Below, in pieces: positions 43,685-52,866 of a DNA stretch of 64,000 nucleotides (the stretch's first letter is position 1; every line of letters starts with the position of its first letter). Source of the stretch: Corynebacterium aquatimens. Its GTDB lineage: Bacteria > Actinomycetota > Actinomycetes > Mycobacteriales > Mycobacteriaceae. The notes beneath the pieces were generated by a model, which ran no database searches, was not told where the DNA came from, and saw only the letters and a list, made by a program, of their open reading frames with translations. Location of the stretch: contig NZ_CP046980.1 of the NCBI RefSeq assembly GCF_030408395.1, forward strand, positions 1,240,001 to 1,304,000, read 5' to 3'. The position numbers and the translations under genes were made by a program.

Positions 43685-44806
43685 GTGCCGTCGATCAACC
43701 CATTGCCGCGCGCAAAACAAGCGCGTGAACTGCTGACGAAAGCCGAGAAATCGTCCGATAAAACGAACGCTAAGGCAAAGGCAACCGAGAAGACGGGACT
43801 TAAGGTTCCAGTCGAGCGCTCCGTGGACTTCTGCCGCGTGATCATTGACGGGCAGCGCGCGCCGGGCAACTACCACTACACCCGAGCCCTGCAGCAAGCT
43901 AACGCAGCAGACAACGGCTTCGTGTGGCTGGCCCTTCGTACGCCTAACGAAGAGCAAATGGAAAAGATCGCGGAAGCGTTTGAGATCCACGAGCTGATTG
44001 TTGAGGACGCGGTCCGTGCCCACCAGCGCCCCAAGGTGGAACGCTACGGTGATCAGCTCTTCTGCGTGATCCGAACAGTGACCTACCGTGACGACGAAGA
44101 GGTCCTGGACTCCCGCGAGGTCATCTCTACCGGTGAAGTCCAAGTGCTGATTGGCAAGAACTTCGTCATCACCATCCGCCACGACTTCAAGCTTCCGGAC
44201 CTCACGACCGAGCTCGAAGAAGATCCAGAGATTCTTGAGCTTGGCCCCACCGCAGTCGCGTGGAAAGTCGCTGACTACATCGTGGAGAACTCCCTGCGCA
44301 TCTCCCAGAACCTCAGTGAGGACGTGGATGAACTGGAAAACGAGGTCTTCAACCCGCGCCAGCCCGTCAACATTGAGCAGATCTACACCTACAAGCGTGA
44401 GATCCTAGAAATGCGCCACGCCATCGCTCCCCTGGTTCCGGCACTCAAATCCGGCCTGAGCCTCAACAAAGACCTTCTACCTAAACCGATCCGCGAGTAC
44501 CTGCGTGACGTTCTAGATAACGCCGCGATCGCCTCCGACCACATCATGGGATACGACGAACGTCTATCCTCCCTGCTCGACGCCTCCGTAGCGAAGGTCT
44601 CCATGCAGCAGAACAAGGACATGCGCACCATTTCCGCAGTCGTCGGTATGGCAGCGATGCCCACCATGATCGCCGGTGTGTACGGCATGAACTTCGAATA
44701 CATGCCAGAACTCGGCTGGGTCTGGGCCTACCCCGCCACCCTCGCCGTCATGTTCGGCAGCATGCTCCTCATGTACTGGTGGTTCCGGCACAACCACTGG
44801 CTGTAG
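43685..44806 (+). CDS. corA: CorA-family magnesium/divalent cation channel
   Basis: A 373-residue CorA-type Mg2+ channel. A large N-terminal cytoplasmic alpha/beta domain and a long stalk helix precede two C-terminal membrane helices. The selectivity motif YGMNFEYMPELGW is near residue 342, and the C-terminus is short and basic (FRHNHWL). I chose GTG 43685 (MPSINPLPRAKQ) because GGAAGGAG ends 6 nt upstream; the GTG at 43679 abuts that site. The N-terminus is Lys-rich (residues 15-40). The stop lies inside the hairpin at 44801-44830. Confidence 0.95.
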   Translation: MPSINPLPRAKQARELLTKAEKSSDKTNAKAKATEKTGLKVPVERSVDFCRVIIDGQRAPGNYHYTRALQQANAADNGFVWLALRTPNEEQMEKIAEAFEIHELIVEDAVRAHQRPKVERYGDQLFCVIRTVTYRDDEEVLDSREVISTGEVQVLIGKNFVITIRHDFKLPDLTTELEEDPEILELGPTAVAWKVADYIVENSLRISQNLSEDVDELENEVFNPRQPVNIEQIYTYKREILEMRHAIAPLVPALKSGLSLNKDLLPKPIREYLRDVLDNAAIASDHIMGYDERLSSLLDASVAKVSMQQNKDMRTISAVVGMAAMPTMIAGVYGMNFEYMPELGWVWAYPATLAVMFGSMLLMYWWFRHNHWL

Positions 44807-44830
44807 CCGTTGCGTTCGCAACGGCTACAG
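44801..44830 (+). terminator. Perfect 30-bp palindrome spanning the corA stop
   Basis: CTGTAGCCGTTGCG and CGCAACGGCTACAG are exact complements with a 2-nt centre. The corA TAG (44804-44806) sits in the left arm. It can form a very stable hairpin, but only AAAGGTTTAA follows, so it may stabilise the mRNA 3' end as well as terminate. Confidence 0.7.
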
Positions 44831-44880
44831 AAAGGTTTAATGCCAACGGCTACAGAGAGATTTAATGTTGGCGGCTAGGG
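44819..44880. repeat. 25-bp imperfect tandem repeats between corA and thioesterase gene
   Basis: Units at 44819-44843 and 44844-44868 share 22 of 25 bases (CAACGGCTACAG then a TTTAATG tail). A partial third (44869 on, TGGCGGCTAGGG) supplies the stop codon of the minus-strand thioesterase gene. The first unit doubles as the right arm of the hairpin. Confidence 0.8.
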
Positions 44881-45315
44881 CTGCTCGTCAAGGACCATCG
44901 TGCGCAAGGTCGTGATGGCGCAGGTCTTTCCGTTGTTGCTCATGACGATGCGCCAGATCTGTGTACGGCGGCCGAGGTGCACTGGGGTGGCCTCAGCCTC
45001 AATGGTGCCCTCTTTCACAGCACGCAGGAAATCCGTGTTGTTGTTCATGCCCACTACCGGGGCGCCAGAAGCCATCAGGCCGGCAAAAGAACCGATGGTC
45101 TCCCCCAGTGATGCGAACACACCGCCGTTCACAAGGCCAGCGGGCTGGAGAAGGTGCGGACCGACCTCGGCGGTGGCGGTGATTTTGTCCGGACCAAACT
45201 CCGTGAACGTCAAGCCCATGAACTTGTCAAACTCGACGTGGTTAGCGTTAAAGTATGCGAGCTCCTGCTCGGAGAGCTGGCGGCCGCGGAAAGATTCAAG
45301 TGCTTTGATATCCAT
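44875..45315 (-). CDS. PaaI-type hotdog thioesterase
   Basis: A 146-residue single-domain hotdog-fold acyl-CoA thioesterase. The helix-capping motif reads LLQPAGLVNGGVFASLGETIGS, where the usual HGG is replaced by NGG as in many PaaI/YbdB relatives. A late VHLGRRTQIWRIVMSN strand fits the family. Its substrate may be an aromatic or isoprenoid-precursor CoA such as DHNA-CoA, which is inference. The stop codon lies in the repeat after corA. It is divergent from gnd with 117 bp between starts. Confidence 0.9.
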   Translation of the reverse strand: MDIKALESFRGRQLSEQELAYFNANHVEFDKFMGLTFTEFGPDKITATAEVGPHLLQPAGLVNGGVFASLGETIGSFAGLMASGAPVVGMNNNTDFLRAVKEGTIEAEATPVHLGRRTQIWRIVMSNNGKTCAITTLRTMVLDEQP

Positions 45316-45419
45316 GCCAATAGGTTACTGAAACAAAATGAATTGTGTTCAAGGTTTTCTGATTCGATTTGAGGAATGGATTTCTAAGCGCCGTTGTAGG
45401 AGTCCCCGAAGGCAATGCG

Positions 45420-45425
45420 TATTAT
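45420..45425 (+). promoter_or_regulatory. Candidate -10 box of leaderless gnd transcript
   Basis: TATTAT ends 7 nt before the gnd ATG at 45433. There is no ribosome site in CGAGTGC. A possible -35 TTGTAG lies at 45394, spaced 20 bp. Confidence 0.5.
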
Positions 45426-45432
45426 CGAGTGC

Positions 45433-46890
45433 ATGACTTCAGCTGAGAATAAGGCCGATATTGGCGTAGTTGGTATGGCAGTGATGGGCTCTAACCTGGC
45501 CCGTAACTTTGCTTCCAAGGGTCACACGGTGGCCATTTTCAACCGTTCCCCGGAAAAGACCCGAAAGGTCATGGAGGACCACGGCCACGAGGGAAACTTC
45601 ATCCCGTCCGAATCCATTGAGGACTTCGTGGCGTCGTTGAAGACACCGCGCAAGGCGGTCATCATGGTTCAGGCTGGCCACGCCACTGACGCCGTGATTA
45701 ATCAGCTGGTTGAAGCAATGGATGATGGTGACATCATCATCGACGGCGGTAACGCGCTGTTCACCGACACGATCCGCCGTGAGCAGGAGGTCGCAGAGAA
45801 AGGCCGCCACTTCGTTGGCGCTGGTATTTCCGGCGGTGAAGAAGGCGCGCTGCGCGGCCCTTCCATCATGCCGGGTGGCCCTGCTGAGTCCTGGGAAACC
45901 CTCGGCCCGTTGCTCGAGGACATCTCGGCCAAGGTTGACGGCGTTCCGTGCGTGACGCACATCGGCCCTGATGGCGCTGGCCACTTCGTCAAAATGGTCC
46001 ACAACGGCATCGAGTACGCCGACATGCAGGTGATCGGTGAGGCCTACCACCTGCTGCGCTACGCCGCGGGTATTGAACCAGCGGAGCTGGCAGACATCTT
46101 CGCTGAGTGGAACCAGGGCGACCTGGATTCCTACCTCATTGAGATCACTTCTGAGGTTCTGCGCCAAGTGGACGCCAAGACCGGCAAGCCGTTCATCGAT
46201 GTGATCGTCGATGCCGCAGGCCAGAAGGGCACGGGCCGCTGGACCGTGAAGGAAGCTCTGGATCTGGGCGTTCCCACGACCGGTATTGGTGAAGCAGTGT
46301 TCGCGCGTGCCCTGTCGTCGGCAATTGCACAGCGTCAAGCCGTCCAGGACACGGGCCTTCCTTCCGGCGACCTGTCCACGTTGGAATCGCTGGGAATCAA
46401 CCGCGAGCAATTCGTGGAAGACGTCCGCCGTGCACTGTACGCGTCGAAGCTGGTTGCGTACTCCCAGGGATTCGATGAAATCAACGCTGGTTCGCAGTCC
46501 TACGACTGGGACATTGACCCGCGTGATCTGGCGACGATTTGGCGCGGTGGCTGCATCATCCGCGCGAAGTTCTTGAACCGCATCCGCGAGGCGTATGACG
46601 CTAACCCGGAGCTGCCGTCCCTGCTGCTCGACCCGTACTTCCGTGGTGAGCTCGCAGACTTGGTGGATTCTTGGCGCCGCGTCGTCGTGGTGGCTACCCA
46701 GCTGGGTCTGCCAGTTCCGGTCTTTGCTTCCTCGCTCTCCTACTACGATTCCCTGCGCGCGGAGCGCCTCCCGGCAGCCCTGATCCAGGGTCAGCGTGAC
46801 TTCTTCGGTGCCCACACGTACCGCCGCGTGGACATGGCGGGCACGTACCACACGACGTGGTCGGGTGCGCGCGAAGAGATCGACTACTAG
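45433..46890 (+). CDS. gnd: 6-phosphogluconate dehydrogenase Gnd
   Basis: Gnd oxidatively decarboxylates 6-phosphogluconate to ribulose 5-phosphate with NADP+, in the oxidative pentose phosphate pathway. The 485-residue decameric/dimeric long form shows the Rossmann motif GVVGMAVMGSNLARN (about 11-25) and NRSPEK, the NADP phosphate-binding region. Substrate motifs are GAGISGGEEGALRGPSIMPGG (here broken by positions 125-145) and KMVHNGIEYADMQ near 183. ATG 45433 is chosen (MTSAENKADIG). It is followed after 22 bp by the DEAD-box helicase gene. Confidence 0.97.
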   Translation: MTSAENKADIGVVGMAVMGSNLARNFASKGHTVAIFNRSPEKTRKVMEDHGHEGNFIPSESIEDFVASLKTPRKAVIMVQAGHATDAVINQLVEAMDDGDIIIDGGNALFTDTIRREQEVAEKGRHFVGAGISGGEEGALRGPSIMPGGPAESWETLGPLLEDISAKVDGVPCVTHIGPDGAGHFVKMVHNGIEYADMQVIGEAYHLLRYAAGIEPAELADIFAEWNQGDLDSYLIEITSEVLRQVDAKTGKPFIDVIVDAAGQKGTGRWTVKEALDLGVPTTGIGEAVFARALSSAIAQRQAVQDTGLPSGDLSTLESLGINREQFVEDVRRALYASKLVAYSQGFDEINAGSQSYDWDIDPRDLATIWRGGCIIRAKFLNRIREAYDANPELPSLLLDPYFRGELADLVDSWRRVVVVATQLGLPVPVFASSLSYYDSLRAERLPAALIQGQRDFFGAHTYRRVDMAGTYHTTWSGAREEIDY

Positions 46891-46912
46891 ACCCAACTAC
46901 TAGGAGACATTC

Positions 46913-48205
46913 CTGAGTACCACGTTCGCCGACCTCGGCCTACCCCATGACCTTGTGAAGTCGGTGACTTCCCAGGGGATCGCCGAGCCCTTCCCTATCC
47001 AAGAAGCGACGATCCCCGATGTTCTGGCGGGCCGCGACGTCCTCGGACGCGGCCCCACTGGATCGGGGAAGACCTTTGCCTTCGGCTTGCCAATGCTCGC
47101 GCTGCTGAAGAAGGGCTTTTCTAAACCTGGTCGTCCGCGCGGTCTGGTTTTAGCCCCCACGCGTGAGCTAGCGGCACAGATCTCCGATCGTCTGAGTGAC
47201 CCCGCCGCAGCGTTGGGAATGCGCGTGATCAGTGTCGTCGGCGGGGTCAACATCAACACTCAGATCCGCGCGCTCGCTGCACCCGTCGACGTGCTCGTCG
47301 CTACGCCTGGGCGCGCGAAGGATCTCATTGATCAAAGAAAGCTTTCGCTTGACGACGTGCGGATTACCGCGATCGATGAAGCTGACCAGATGGCGGACAT
47401 GGGATTCTTACCGCAAGTTCGCACGCTGCTTGATCGCACGCCTAACGACGGGCAGCGGTTGCTGTTCTCTGCAACGTTGGACGGGGACGTCGATAAGCTT
47501 GTGCGCGAATATCTGCGCGATCCTGTCACCCATTCCACCGCGCCGGTGAAGGCGGCGGTAGAGACCATGGAGCACTACCAGCTGCTCGTGAGCGATAGGG
47601 ACAAACGAAATGAAATAGTCCTGCGGATCGCCGCGCGTGAGGGCACGACGATCATGTTCATGCGTACGAAGCACGGCGTGGACCGGCAGGTACGCAAGCT
47701 CCGCCGCGTGGGCATTAACGCGCTGGGTCTTCACGGCGATAAAAGCCAGGGTGCGCGTACCCGCGCCATCGAGGGGTTCACGGACGGATCCGTCCCGGTG
47801 CTTGTCGCCACGGACATCGCTGCGCGGGGAATCGATATCGGCGGCGTCTCGCTGGTTGTCCACATCGATCCACCGGCGGAACACAAGGCCTACCTGCACC
47901 GCGCCGGGCGCACTGCCCGTGCAGGAACGTCAGGCACGGTGGTGACCTTGGTCATGGACGACCAACGTCGCGAAGTCGATGCGCTGTTATCCAAAGCGGG
48001 CGTGAGGGCGACGAAGGTCAAAGTCAACGCGTCCTCGGACGAGCTCGTGCGGATCACTGGCGCACGCGAACCAAGCGGAAAGCCCCTCCCCCCACCCGGC
48101 ACCCAGCCGGCCGGGGCGCGCGCTAAGGGCCCTGCTACGCCTCGTCGTAAAGCGAATGCCCCCGCAACTAAAGGCCGCCGCGGCGCACCAGGTGGGAGGG
48201 CCTAA
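46913..48205 (+). CDS. DEAD-box RNA helicase with apparent CTG start
   Basis: A DEAD-family ATP-dependent RNA helicase of about 430 residues. The Q-motif region reads FADLGLPHDLVKSV ... PFPIQEATIPD. Motif I is GPTGSGKT, and motif II occurs as DEAD variant in AIDEADQMADMG. SATLDG is motif III, and HRAGRTARAG is motif VI. A basic Arg/Lys/Pro-rich tail ends the protein. Standard start codons exist only from GTG 46955, which would delete the conserved Phe and Leu upstream of the Q motif. In frame upstream, CTG at 46913 follows an AGGAG site with 6-nt spacing and gives MSTTFADLGLP, the expected N-terminus. I therefore use CTG; a sequence error from GTG or ATG is possible. Confidence 0.85.
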   Translation: MSTTFADLGLPHDLVKSVTSQGIAEPFPIQEATIPDVLAGRDVLGRGPTGSGKTFAFGLPMLALLKKGFSKPGRPRGLVLAPTRELAAQISDRLSDPAAALGMRVISVVGGVNINTQIRALAAPVDVLVATPGRAKDLIDQRKLSLDDVRITAIDEADQMADMGFLPQVRTLLDRTPNDGQRLLFSATLDGDVDKLVREYLRDPVTHSTAPVKAAVETMEHYQLLVSDRDKRNEIVLRIAAREGTTIMFMRTKHGVDRQVRKLRRVGINALGLHGDKSQGARTRAIEGFTDGSVPVLVATDIAARGIDIGGVSLVVHIDPPAEHKAYLHRAGRTARAGTSGTVVTLVMDDQRREVDALLSKAGVRATKVKVNASSDELVRITGAREPSGKPLPPPGTQPAGARAKGPATPRRKANAPATKGRRGAPGGRA

Positions 48206-49603
48206 ATGGACATCGTGATCTCGATTCTGTCTTTAGTCGGATTCATTTTGCTCACCGCTTCGACCGGTCTCTTCGTTGCAATTGAGTTCGCAATGACTGG
48301 GTTGGAGCGCTCGACGGTCGAGGCGCACGCACGCGATAAGGGCGATAAGACAGCTCTCGCGGTGCAACGCGACCATTCGAACCTTTCTTTTGTGCTGTCT
48401 GGGGCACAGCTAGGCATTACGATCACCACGCTGGCCACGGGTTTTCTGGCTGAGCCGGTGCTGGCTCAGTTCTTTGGCCCGGCGCTTGAACTGGTCGGGC
48501 TGAATGAATCCGCGTCAAAAGCCACGGCGTTGGTGCTTGCTCTCATCGTGGCTACGACCTTGTCGATGGTGTTCGGCGAGCTCGTTCCCAAAAACATCGC
48601 GATCACGGACCCGCTGGGCACAGCACGCTTCGTTGTGCCGCCGGTGAATGCGTTCAACACGGTGTTCAAATGGTTCATTAATTCGATGAACCGGTCGGCG
48701 AACTGGTTCGTCCGCAAACTCGGAATCGAGCCGGCTGATGAGCTCGCGTCCGCGCGGTCGGGTTCAGAGCTCGGCGCTATGGTCCGCAGCTCCGCGGAAG
48801 CCGGCGGGTTGGACGAGCAAACGGCGCGAATGATTGACCGCTCCCTCCAGTTCGGTGAGACCACCGCCGAGGAGGTCATGACGCCGCGTTCGAAGATCAA
48901 CTCGCTGGATGCCACGGACACCGTCGAAGACCTCATTGCCCTGGCGATGGAAACCGGGCACTCCCGCTTCCCCGTGCGCCGCGGCGACCTGGATGACACC
49001 ATTGGCTTGGTCCACATTAAAGACGCGTTCTCTATCGACAGGGATCAGCGGGCAACGACGACCTTGGAGCGACTGGCCAAACCGGTCAAGGTCGTGCCGG
49101 GAACGCTTGACGGTGACGCCGTGCTCAACCAAGTGCGCTCAGCGGGCGCGCAGGTGGTGCTGGTCGCCGACGAGTACGGCGGAACGCAAGGTCTGGTCTC
49201 TATCGAAGACGTCGTCGAAGAAATCCTCGGTGAGGTCTATGACGAATACGATGACCGGGAGAATGAACGCGACTTCCAACGGTTCGGCACATCCTGGGAA
49301 GTCTCCGGGCTCGTGCGTTTGGACGAGCTGACGGAACGCACCGGCTACATTCCGCCGGAAGGGCCCTACGAAACCTTGGCTGGGCTGATAATGGCCACGC
49401 TCGGCGCGATCCCCAAGGTCGGTGACAAGGTCCTTCTCCCCCAGGCGACGAACGATTTCCAAGGGGATTTCGAATCCGGGGGCACTGGGCGCTGGGTTGC
49501 TCGTGTGTCTGTGATGGATGACCGCCGTCTTGACCGGGCGATCCTCACGCCGGTCAGCGACGACGATGCGGCACGGTTTCAAGCGAGAGTGAGCCAACAG
49601 TGA
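48206..49603 (+). CDS. CNNM-CBS membrane protein with CorC/HlyC domain
   Basis: A 465-residue membrane protein. The N-terminal CNNM (DUF21) domain has about four helices (1-165, with VFGELVPKNIAI), followed by two CBS domains (about 210-335: VMTPRSKINSLD; DEYGGTQGLVSIEDVVEEI) and a C-terminal CorC_HlyC transporter-associated domain (about 350-445). Such proteins are linked to Mg2+ homeostasis or extrusion and sense adenine nucleotides through CBS. The ATG directly follows the helicase stop, and the next paralogue overlaps by 4 bp. Older annotations call these hemolysins. Confidence 0.92.
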   Translation: MDIVISILSLVGFILLTASTGLFVAIEFAMTGLERSTVEAHARDKGDKTALAVQRDHSNLSFVLSGAQLGITITTLATGFLAEPVLAQFFGPALELVGLNESASKATALVLALIVATTLSMVFGELVPKNIAITDPLGTARFVVPPVNAFNTVFKWFINSMNRSANWFVRKLGIEPADELASARSGSELGAMVRSSAEAGGLDEQTARMIDRSLQFGETTAEEVMTPRSKINSLDATDTVEDLIALAMETGHSRFPVRRGDLDDTIGLVHIKDAFSIDRDQRATTTLERLAKPVKVVPGTLDGDAVLNQVRSAGAQVVLVADEYGGTQGLVSIEDVVEEILGEVYDEYDDRENERDFQRFGTSWEVSGLVRLDELTERTGYIPPEGPYETLAGLIMATLGAIPKVGDKVLLPQATNDFQGDFESGGTGRWVARVSVMDDRRLDRAILTPVSDDDAARFQARVSQQ

Positions 49604-50670
49604 ACATCTGGATTGCCGCGATACTCATCATCGGTTTGCTTGCCGCAAACGCGTTCTTCGTTGCTGCTGAGTTCGCTCTCGTGTCCTCGCGCAAAGACCG
49701 GCTTGAATCCCTTATTGCGCAGGGCAAAAAGGGTGCCCAGCGGCCGCTAGCAGCCATTGAAAGCCTTTCGCTCTACCTCGCCGGCTCGCAGTTCGGCATC
49801 ACCATCGCGTCGTTGATTTTGGGCAAGGTTGCAGAACCCGCCATCGCGCACTTTCTTGAGGGCCCATTCACCAGCATAGGAGTGCCGGAACAGCTACTCC
49901 ATCCCCTTTCATTCGTTCTTGCTCTGCTGATCATCACCGTTTTGCACATCATTTTCGGGGAGATGGTGCCAAAGAACATAGCCATCGCTGGGCCAGAAAC
50001 CATGGCCGTGTGGCTCACTCCCATGATGGATGTCTGGGTCAAACTCACCCGCCCAGTCATCCGCGGCATCAATGAAATCGCGCGCTGGACTCTGAAGCTC
50101 TTCGGCATTGAGCAGCGCGATGAACTTGATTCCACCGTGGACCAGGATCAGCTGCGCGACATGATCCGTGAATCCAACCAAGAGGGCCTGCTTGACGCTG
50201 AGGAAACCGTACGCCTGGCTAACGCCCTGGGCTCGGAATCGCGCAGCTTGAAGGAGGTCATGATCCCGCTCGACGAGTTGGTGACCCTCCCGTACGCAGC
50301 GAAGGGAATTCCGCTTTCCGTATTGGAAAACGCAGTGCGCGAGACTGGTTTCTCCCGCTTCCCGGTAGAAGGCAGCGCCGGAGGCCTCCTCGGCTACATC
50401 CACGTCAAAGATGTCCTCGACCTGCTCCACAGCGAGGGTGAGGTGCCCGGTTCAGCCGCGGATCCACTGATCCCCTTCCATCGGATTCGCCGTCTCAGTA
50501 TCGTCGACGGCAAGGGCAGTCTGGACGACGCACTGACGTCCATGCACCGCCGCTCAGCGCACATGGCTCAGGTCCGTGAAGACGGTGAGCTCGTAGGAGT
50601 CCTCGCTTTAGAAGACATCATCGAAGAGTACGTTGGCACGGTGTCCGACTGGACACACGAAGAGCACTAG
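49600..50670 (+). CDS. CNNM-CBS membrane protein, short paralogue
   Basis: A 356-residue relative of the preceding protein with the same CNNM domain (AANAFFVAAEFALVSSRKDRLE; IIFGEMVPKNIAI) and a CBS pair (about 200-350), but without the CorC_HlyC domain. The GTG start overlaps the upstream stop by 4 bp, so the two are translationally coupled and probably form a heteromer. The tandem long-short arrangement is conserved in actinobacteria (Rv1842c/Rv1841c in M. tuberculosis, from memory). It may be a partner of CorA in magnesium balance, which is inference. Confidence 0.92.
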   Translation: MNIWIAAILIIGLLAANAFFVAAEFALVSSRKDRLESLIAQGKKGAQRPLAAIESLSLYLAGSQFGITIASLILGKVAEPAIAHFLEGPFTSIGVPEQLLHPLSFVLALLIITVLHIIFGEMVPKNIAIAGPETMAVWLTPMMDVWVKLTRPVIRGINEIARWTLKLFGIEQRDELDSTVDQDQLRDMIRESNQEGLLDAEETVRLANALGSESRSLKEVMIPLDELVTLPYAAKGIPLSVLENAVRETGFSRFPVEGSAGGLLGYIHVKDVLDLLHSEGEVPGSAADPLIPFHRIRRLSIVDGKGSLDDALTSMHRRSAHMAQVREDGELVGVLALEDIIEEYVGTVSDWTHEEH

Positions 50671-50680
50671 GAGGCTAAGC

Positions 50681-52108
50681 ATGGGACGCCATTCATCGCA
50701 GAAGCAGAACTACTCCCTCTCGAAGGGTCTGATCGCCCTGATCGCCGCGTTAGTTCTGATCATGGCGCTTATCGCCGCGGCCAAGTCGGGGGTTTTCGGC
50801 GGCGACGCCAATCCACAGGCTAAGGACAACTGCGTCTCCGGCGACCTAGCTTTGCCTGTCGCAGCAGCGGATCACAAGGTGGCACGCACGCTTATCGACG
50901 ACTACGCGAAGTCTAATCCGGTCGTCCGCGATTACTGCGTCCAACCGGTTGTGGTGGACACGCTAGCCGAAGCTGCTGCCTTCGTGGGCCCCGACGTGGC
51001 TGTAGGCCACCAAGAAGTCGAAGCTGCTGGGCGTTCCACCACCGTGGGCGAGCTCCAACCCGCCTTGAGCGCCCAGGTCGGGCTCGCCGGCGCTGAACGC
51101 GCAAACCCCCGGGACGTTGAACTGTCCAGCGTGGTGTTCCCTGTCAACGATGAACCGGAAGCCTCCGCAGTCATTGCGTCCCAGCTCGCGCAAAACGAGC
51201 GAGCCGCCGTAAAGGCCTTGACTGATCAACGAATCCCTGGGCTCGCGGAAGCCCAGCCGGTAGCAACACAGTTCATTGCGACGTCTGAAATGGCCTCCCC
51301 TGAGGGATTCACCTTCAACCCACTCGATGGCGTGTCCGTGATCTACTCGATCTACCCGCTCAATGCGACCGAGAACATCAGCGAAGACCAAAGCCGCGCC
51401 GCCCAGGACTTCGCGCGCTTTAGTGCTGATCGCTTCGACGGGAAGGCCGATTCCCAGCCGGTAATCCCCGATCTGGTCTGGGCCGCCGCACGCCCCGCCG
51501 GCGGTGAAAACATCACCGGCGGCGAGGACGGCATGAACGATGACCGAAGCACACACGATGCCCAAGCGCAGACCATGGACACGCTTTTCGTCGTCGACAC
51601 CTCCGACGGCGTCGCGGCCAACTACAACGCCCTGGCGGGGCTGGTAAGCGATGCCGCCACCAAGATCACCGAATCCGGCCACCAGGTGGGACTATGGAAC
51701 TTCTCTTCGCCACTGAACCCCGGCGTAACCCAAGGCTGGCGCAACAACGTCGCGCTCACCCCTGACGCGAGCCAAGTAGCCGCCACTGTCTCTGCTTTCA
51801 ACACCGCCGGCGCCCCGCAAACCCGTGAAGCAGTTCTCGCGGCGACCCAATACGCGGTGGGAGTCGGAACACCCGTACGCATCATCGTGCTCACCTCCGG
51901 TTCCGCGGACACACAAGCAATCGATGACGCCACCCTCCTCGACGCCCTCAAAACCGCCCGCGCCGCTAGCGCAGTAATCGACGTCTTCCGCGTCGGCGAT
52001 CCCGTCCCCGGCGCAGTCCCCGACCAAGCCCTCTACGACGCCGCGGACAACACCGGCGGCCCGAACCTCACCTGGTCCGAGCAACTGGGCACCTTCAAAA
52101 ACAAATAG
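50681..52108 (+). CDS. Secreted/anchored VWA-like protein
   Basis: A 475-residue protein with a basic N-terminus and one membrane helix (GLIALIAALVLIMALIAAA, about 15-35). An extracytoplasmic solute-binding-like region (about 45-280) follows, then a von Willebrand A-like domain (about 305-475). The MIDAS-like start reads FVVDTSDGV, a degenerate form of D-x-S-x-S, and later IIVLTSGSADTQ corresponds to the VLTDG strand. Similar proteins are annotated as substrate-binding/VWA in Corynebacterium, with no known function. ATG 50681 has TAGGAGG 6 nt upstream; it lies 10 bp after the CNNM gene and ends at a terminator. Confidence 0.78.
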   Translation: MGRHSSQKQNYSLSKGLIALIAALVLIMALIAAAKSGVFGGDANPQAKDNCVSGDLALPVAAADHKVARTLIDDYAKSNPVVRDYCVQPVVVDTLAEAAAFVGPDVAVGHQEVEAAGRSTTVGELQPALSAQVGLAGAERANPRDVELSSVVFPVNDEPEASAVIASQLAQNERAAVKALTDQRIPGLAEAQPVATQFIATSEMASPEGFTFNPLDGVSVIYSIYPLNATENISEDQSRAAQDFARFSADRFDGKADSQPVIPDLVWAAARPAGGENITGGEDGMNDDRSTHDAQAQTMDTLFVVDTSDGVAANYNALAGLVSDAATKITESGHQVGLWNFSSPLNPGVTQGWRNNVALTPDASQVAATVSAFNTAGAPQTREAVLAATQYAVGVGTPVRIIVLTSGSADTQAIDDATLLDALKTARAASAVIDVFRVGDPVPGAVPDQALYDAADNTGGPNLTWSEQLGTFKNK

Positions 52109-52124
52109 ACCTCAAAAACAAATA

Positions 52125-52152
52125 ACCCCGTCGGGCACGAGACCAACGGGGT
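52125..52152. terminator. Terminator between VWA gene and MerR gene
   Basis: A 7-bp stem (ACCCCGT with ACGGGGT) and 14-nt loop lie in the 74-bp gap between convergent genes, preceded by an A-rich stretch. It could serve both strands. Confidence 0.6.
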
Positions 52153-52182
52153 GGGCAAGCCTTGCGGCTTGTGGGGTACGAA

Positions 52183-52755
52183 CTAGGAGGAGCGGCGACG
52201 GCGGCGTTCTGCAAGCTCGTCGAGTGCAACAACGTTCTCGTCCTCGTCCGCGGTGACGCGCTCGGACGGGAACGAGGAAATGGTGCCGGTAAGTTCCTTC
52301 ACGATCTGCGGGACTGCGATACCGAACACGCCCTGGCCGCCGCCGAGCAGGTCGATGATTTCTTCGCTGCTGCGGCACTCGTAGACGGTCGTACCGTCAG
52401 ACACCAGGGTGATTTCGGAGATTTCATTGATGCCGCGGTCACGCAGTTTGTCTACGGCAAGGCGGATGTTCTGAAGGGAGATACCGGTGTCCAGCAAGCG
52501 CTTAACAATCTTGAGGACCAAGACATCCTTGAAGGAGTACAAGCGCTGAGAACCTGAGCCGGTGGCACTGCGGATCGACGGGCGAACCAGGTTCGTGCGC
52601 GCCCAGTAATCCAGCTGGCGGTACGTGATTCCGGCGACTTGGCATGCAATGGGAACGCGGTAACCGACCTCGTCCGACGGCCCGAGATCAAACAAGCTCT
52701 CCTGAACCGGCAATTCGATCTCGCCGCTACCTGCGGCTTCGTTAAAGTTCCTCAC
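52183..52755 (-). CDS. MerR-family regulator (Rv1830-like)
   Basis: A 190-residue regulator with a MerR winged helix (about 30-100: VPIACQVAGITYRQLDYW, RPSIRSATGSGSQRLYSFKD) and a coiled dimerisation helix. A C-terminal region has an acidic segment and an Arg-rich end (LAERRRRRSS). No effector cysteines are present. In mycobacteria the equivalent gene lies in the same garA-merR-BNR-merR cluster. The start is GTG 52755 with GGGAG 7 nt upstream. Targets are unknown; links to growth and cell-division control have been proposed for the mycobacterial protein. Confidence 0.9.
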   Translation of the reverse strand: MRNFNEAAGSGEIELPVQESLFDLGPSDEVGYRVPIACQVAGITYRQLDYWARTNLVRPSIRSATGSGSQRLYSFKDVLVLKIVKRLLDTGISLQNIRLAVDKLRDRGINEISEITLVSDGTTVYECRSSEEIIDLLGGGQGVFGIAVPQIVKELTGTISSFPSERVTADEDENVVALDELAERRRRRSS

Positions 52756-52866
52756 GTAATTACTCCCATGAAGTTTAGTACACCCACTGCTTATTAAAGG
52801 CCATGCTAAAGCTCAGGTCAAGACTTCTGGCCGCAACACGCCGAACTCTAAAGTTCAACTTTAAGT

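Noticed and set aside
45439-46896. 485-codon open frame on the minus strand opposite gnd
   Set aside because: The plus strand encodes a complete, motif-rich 6-phosphogluconate dehydrogenase. The antisense frame has no recognisable domain and follows from codon bias.
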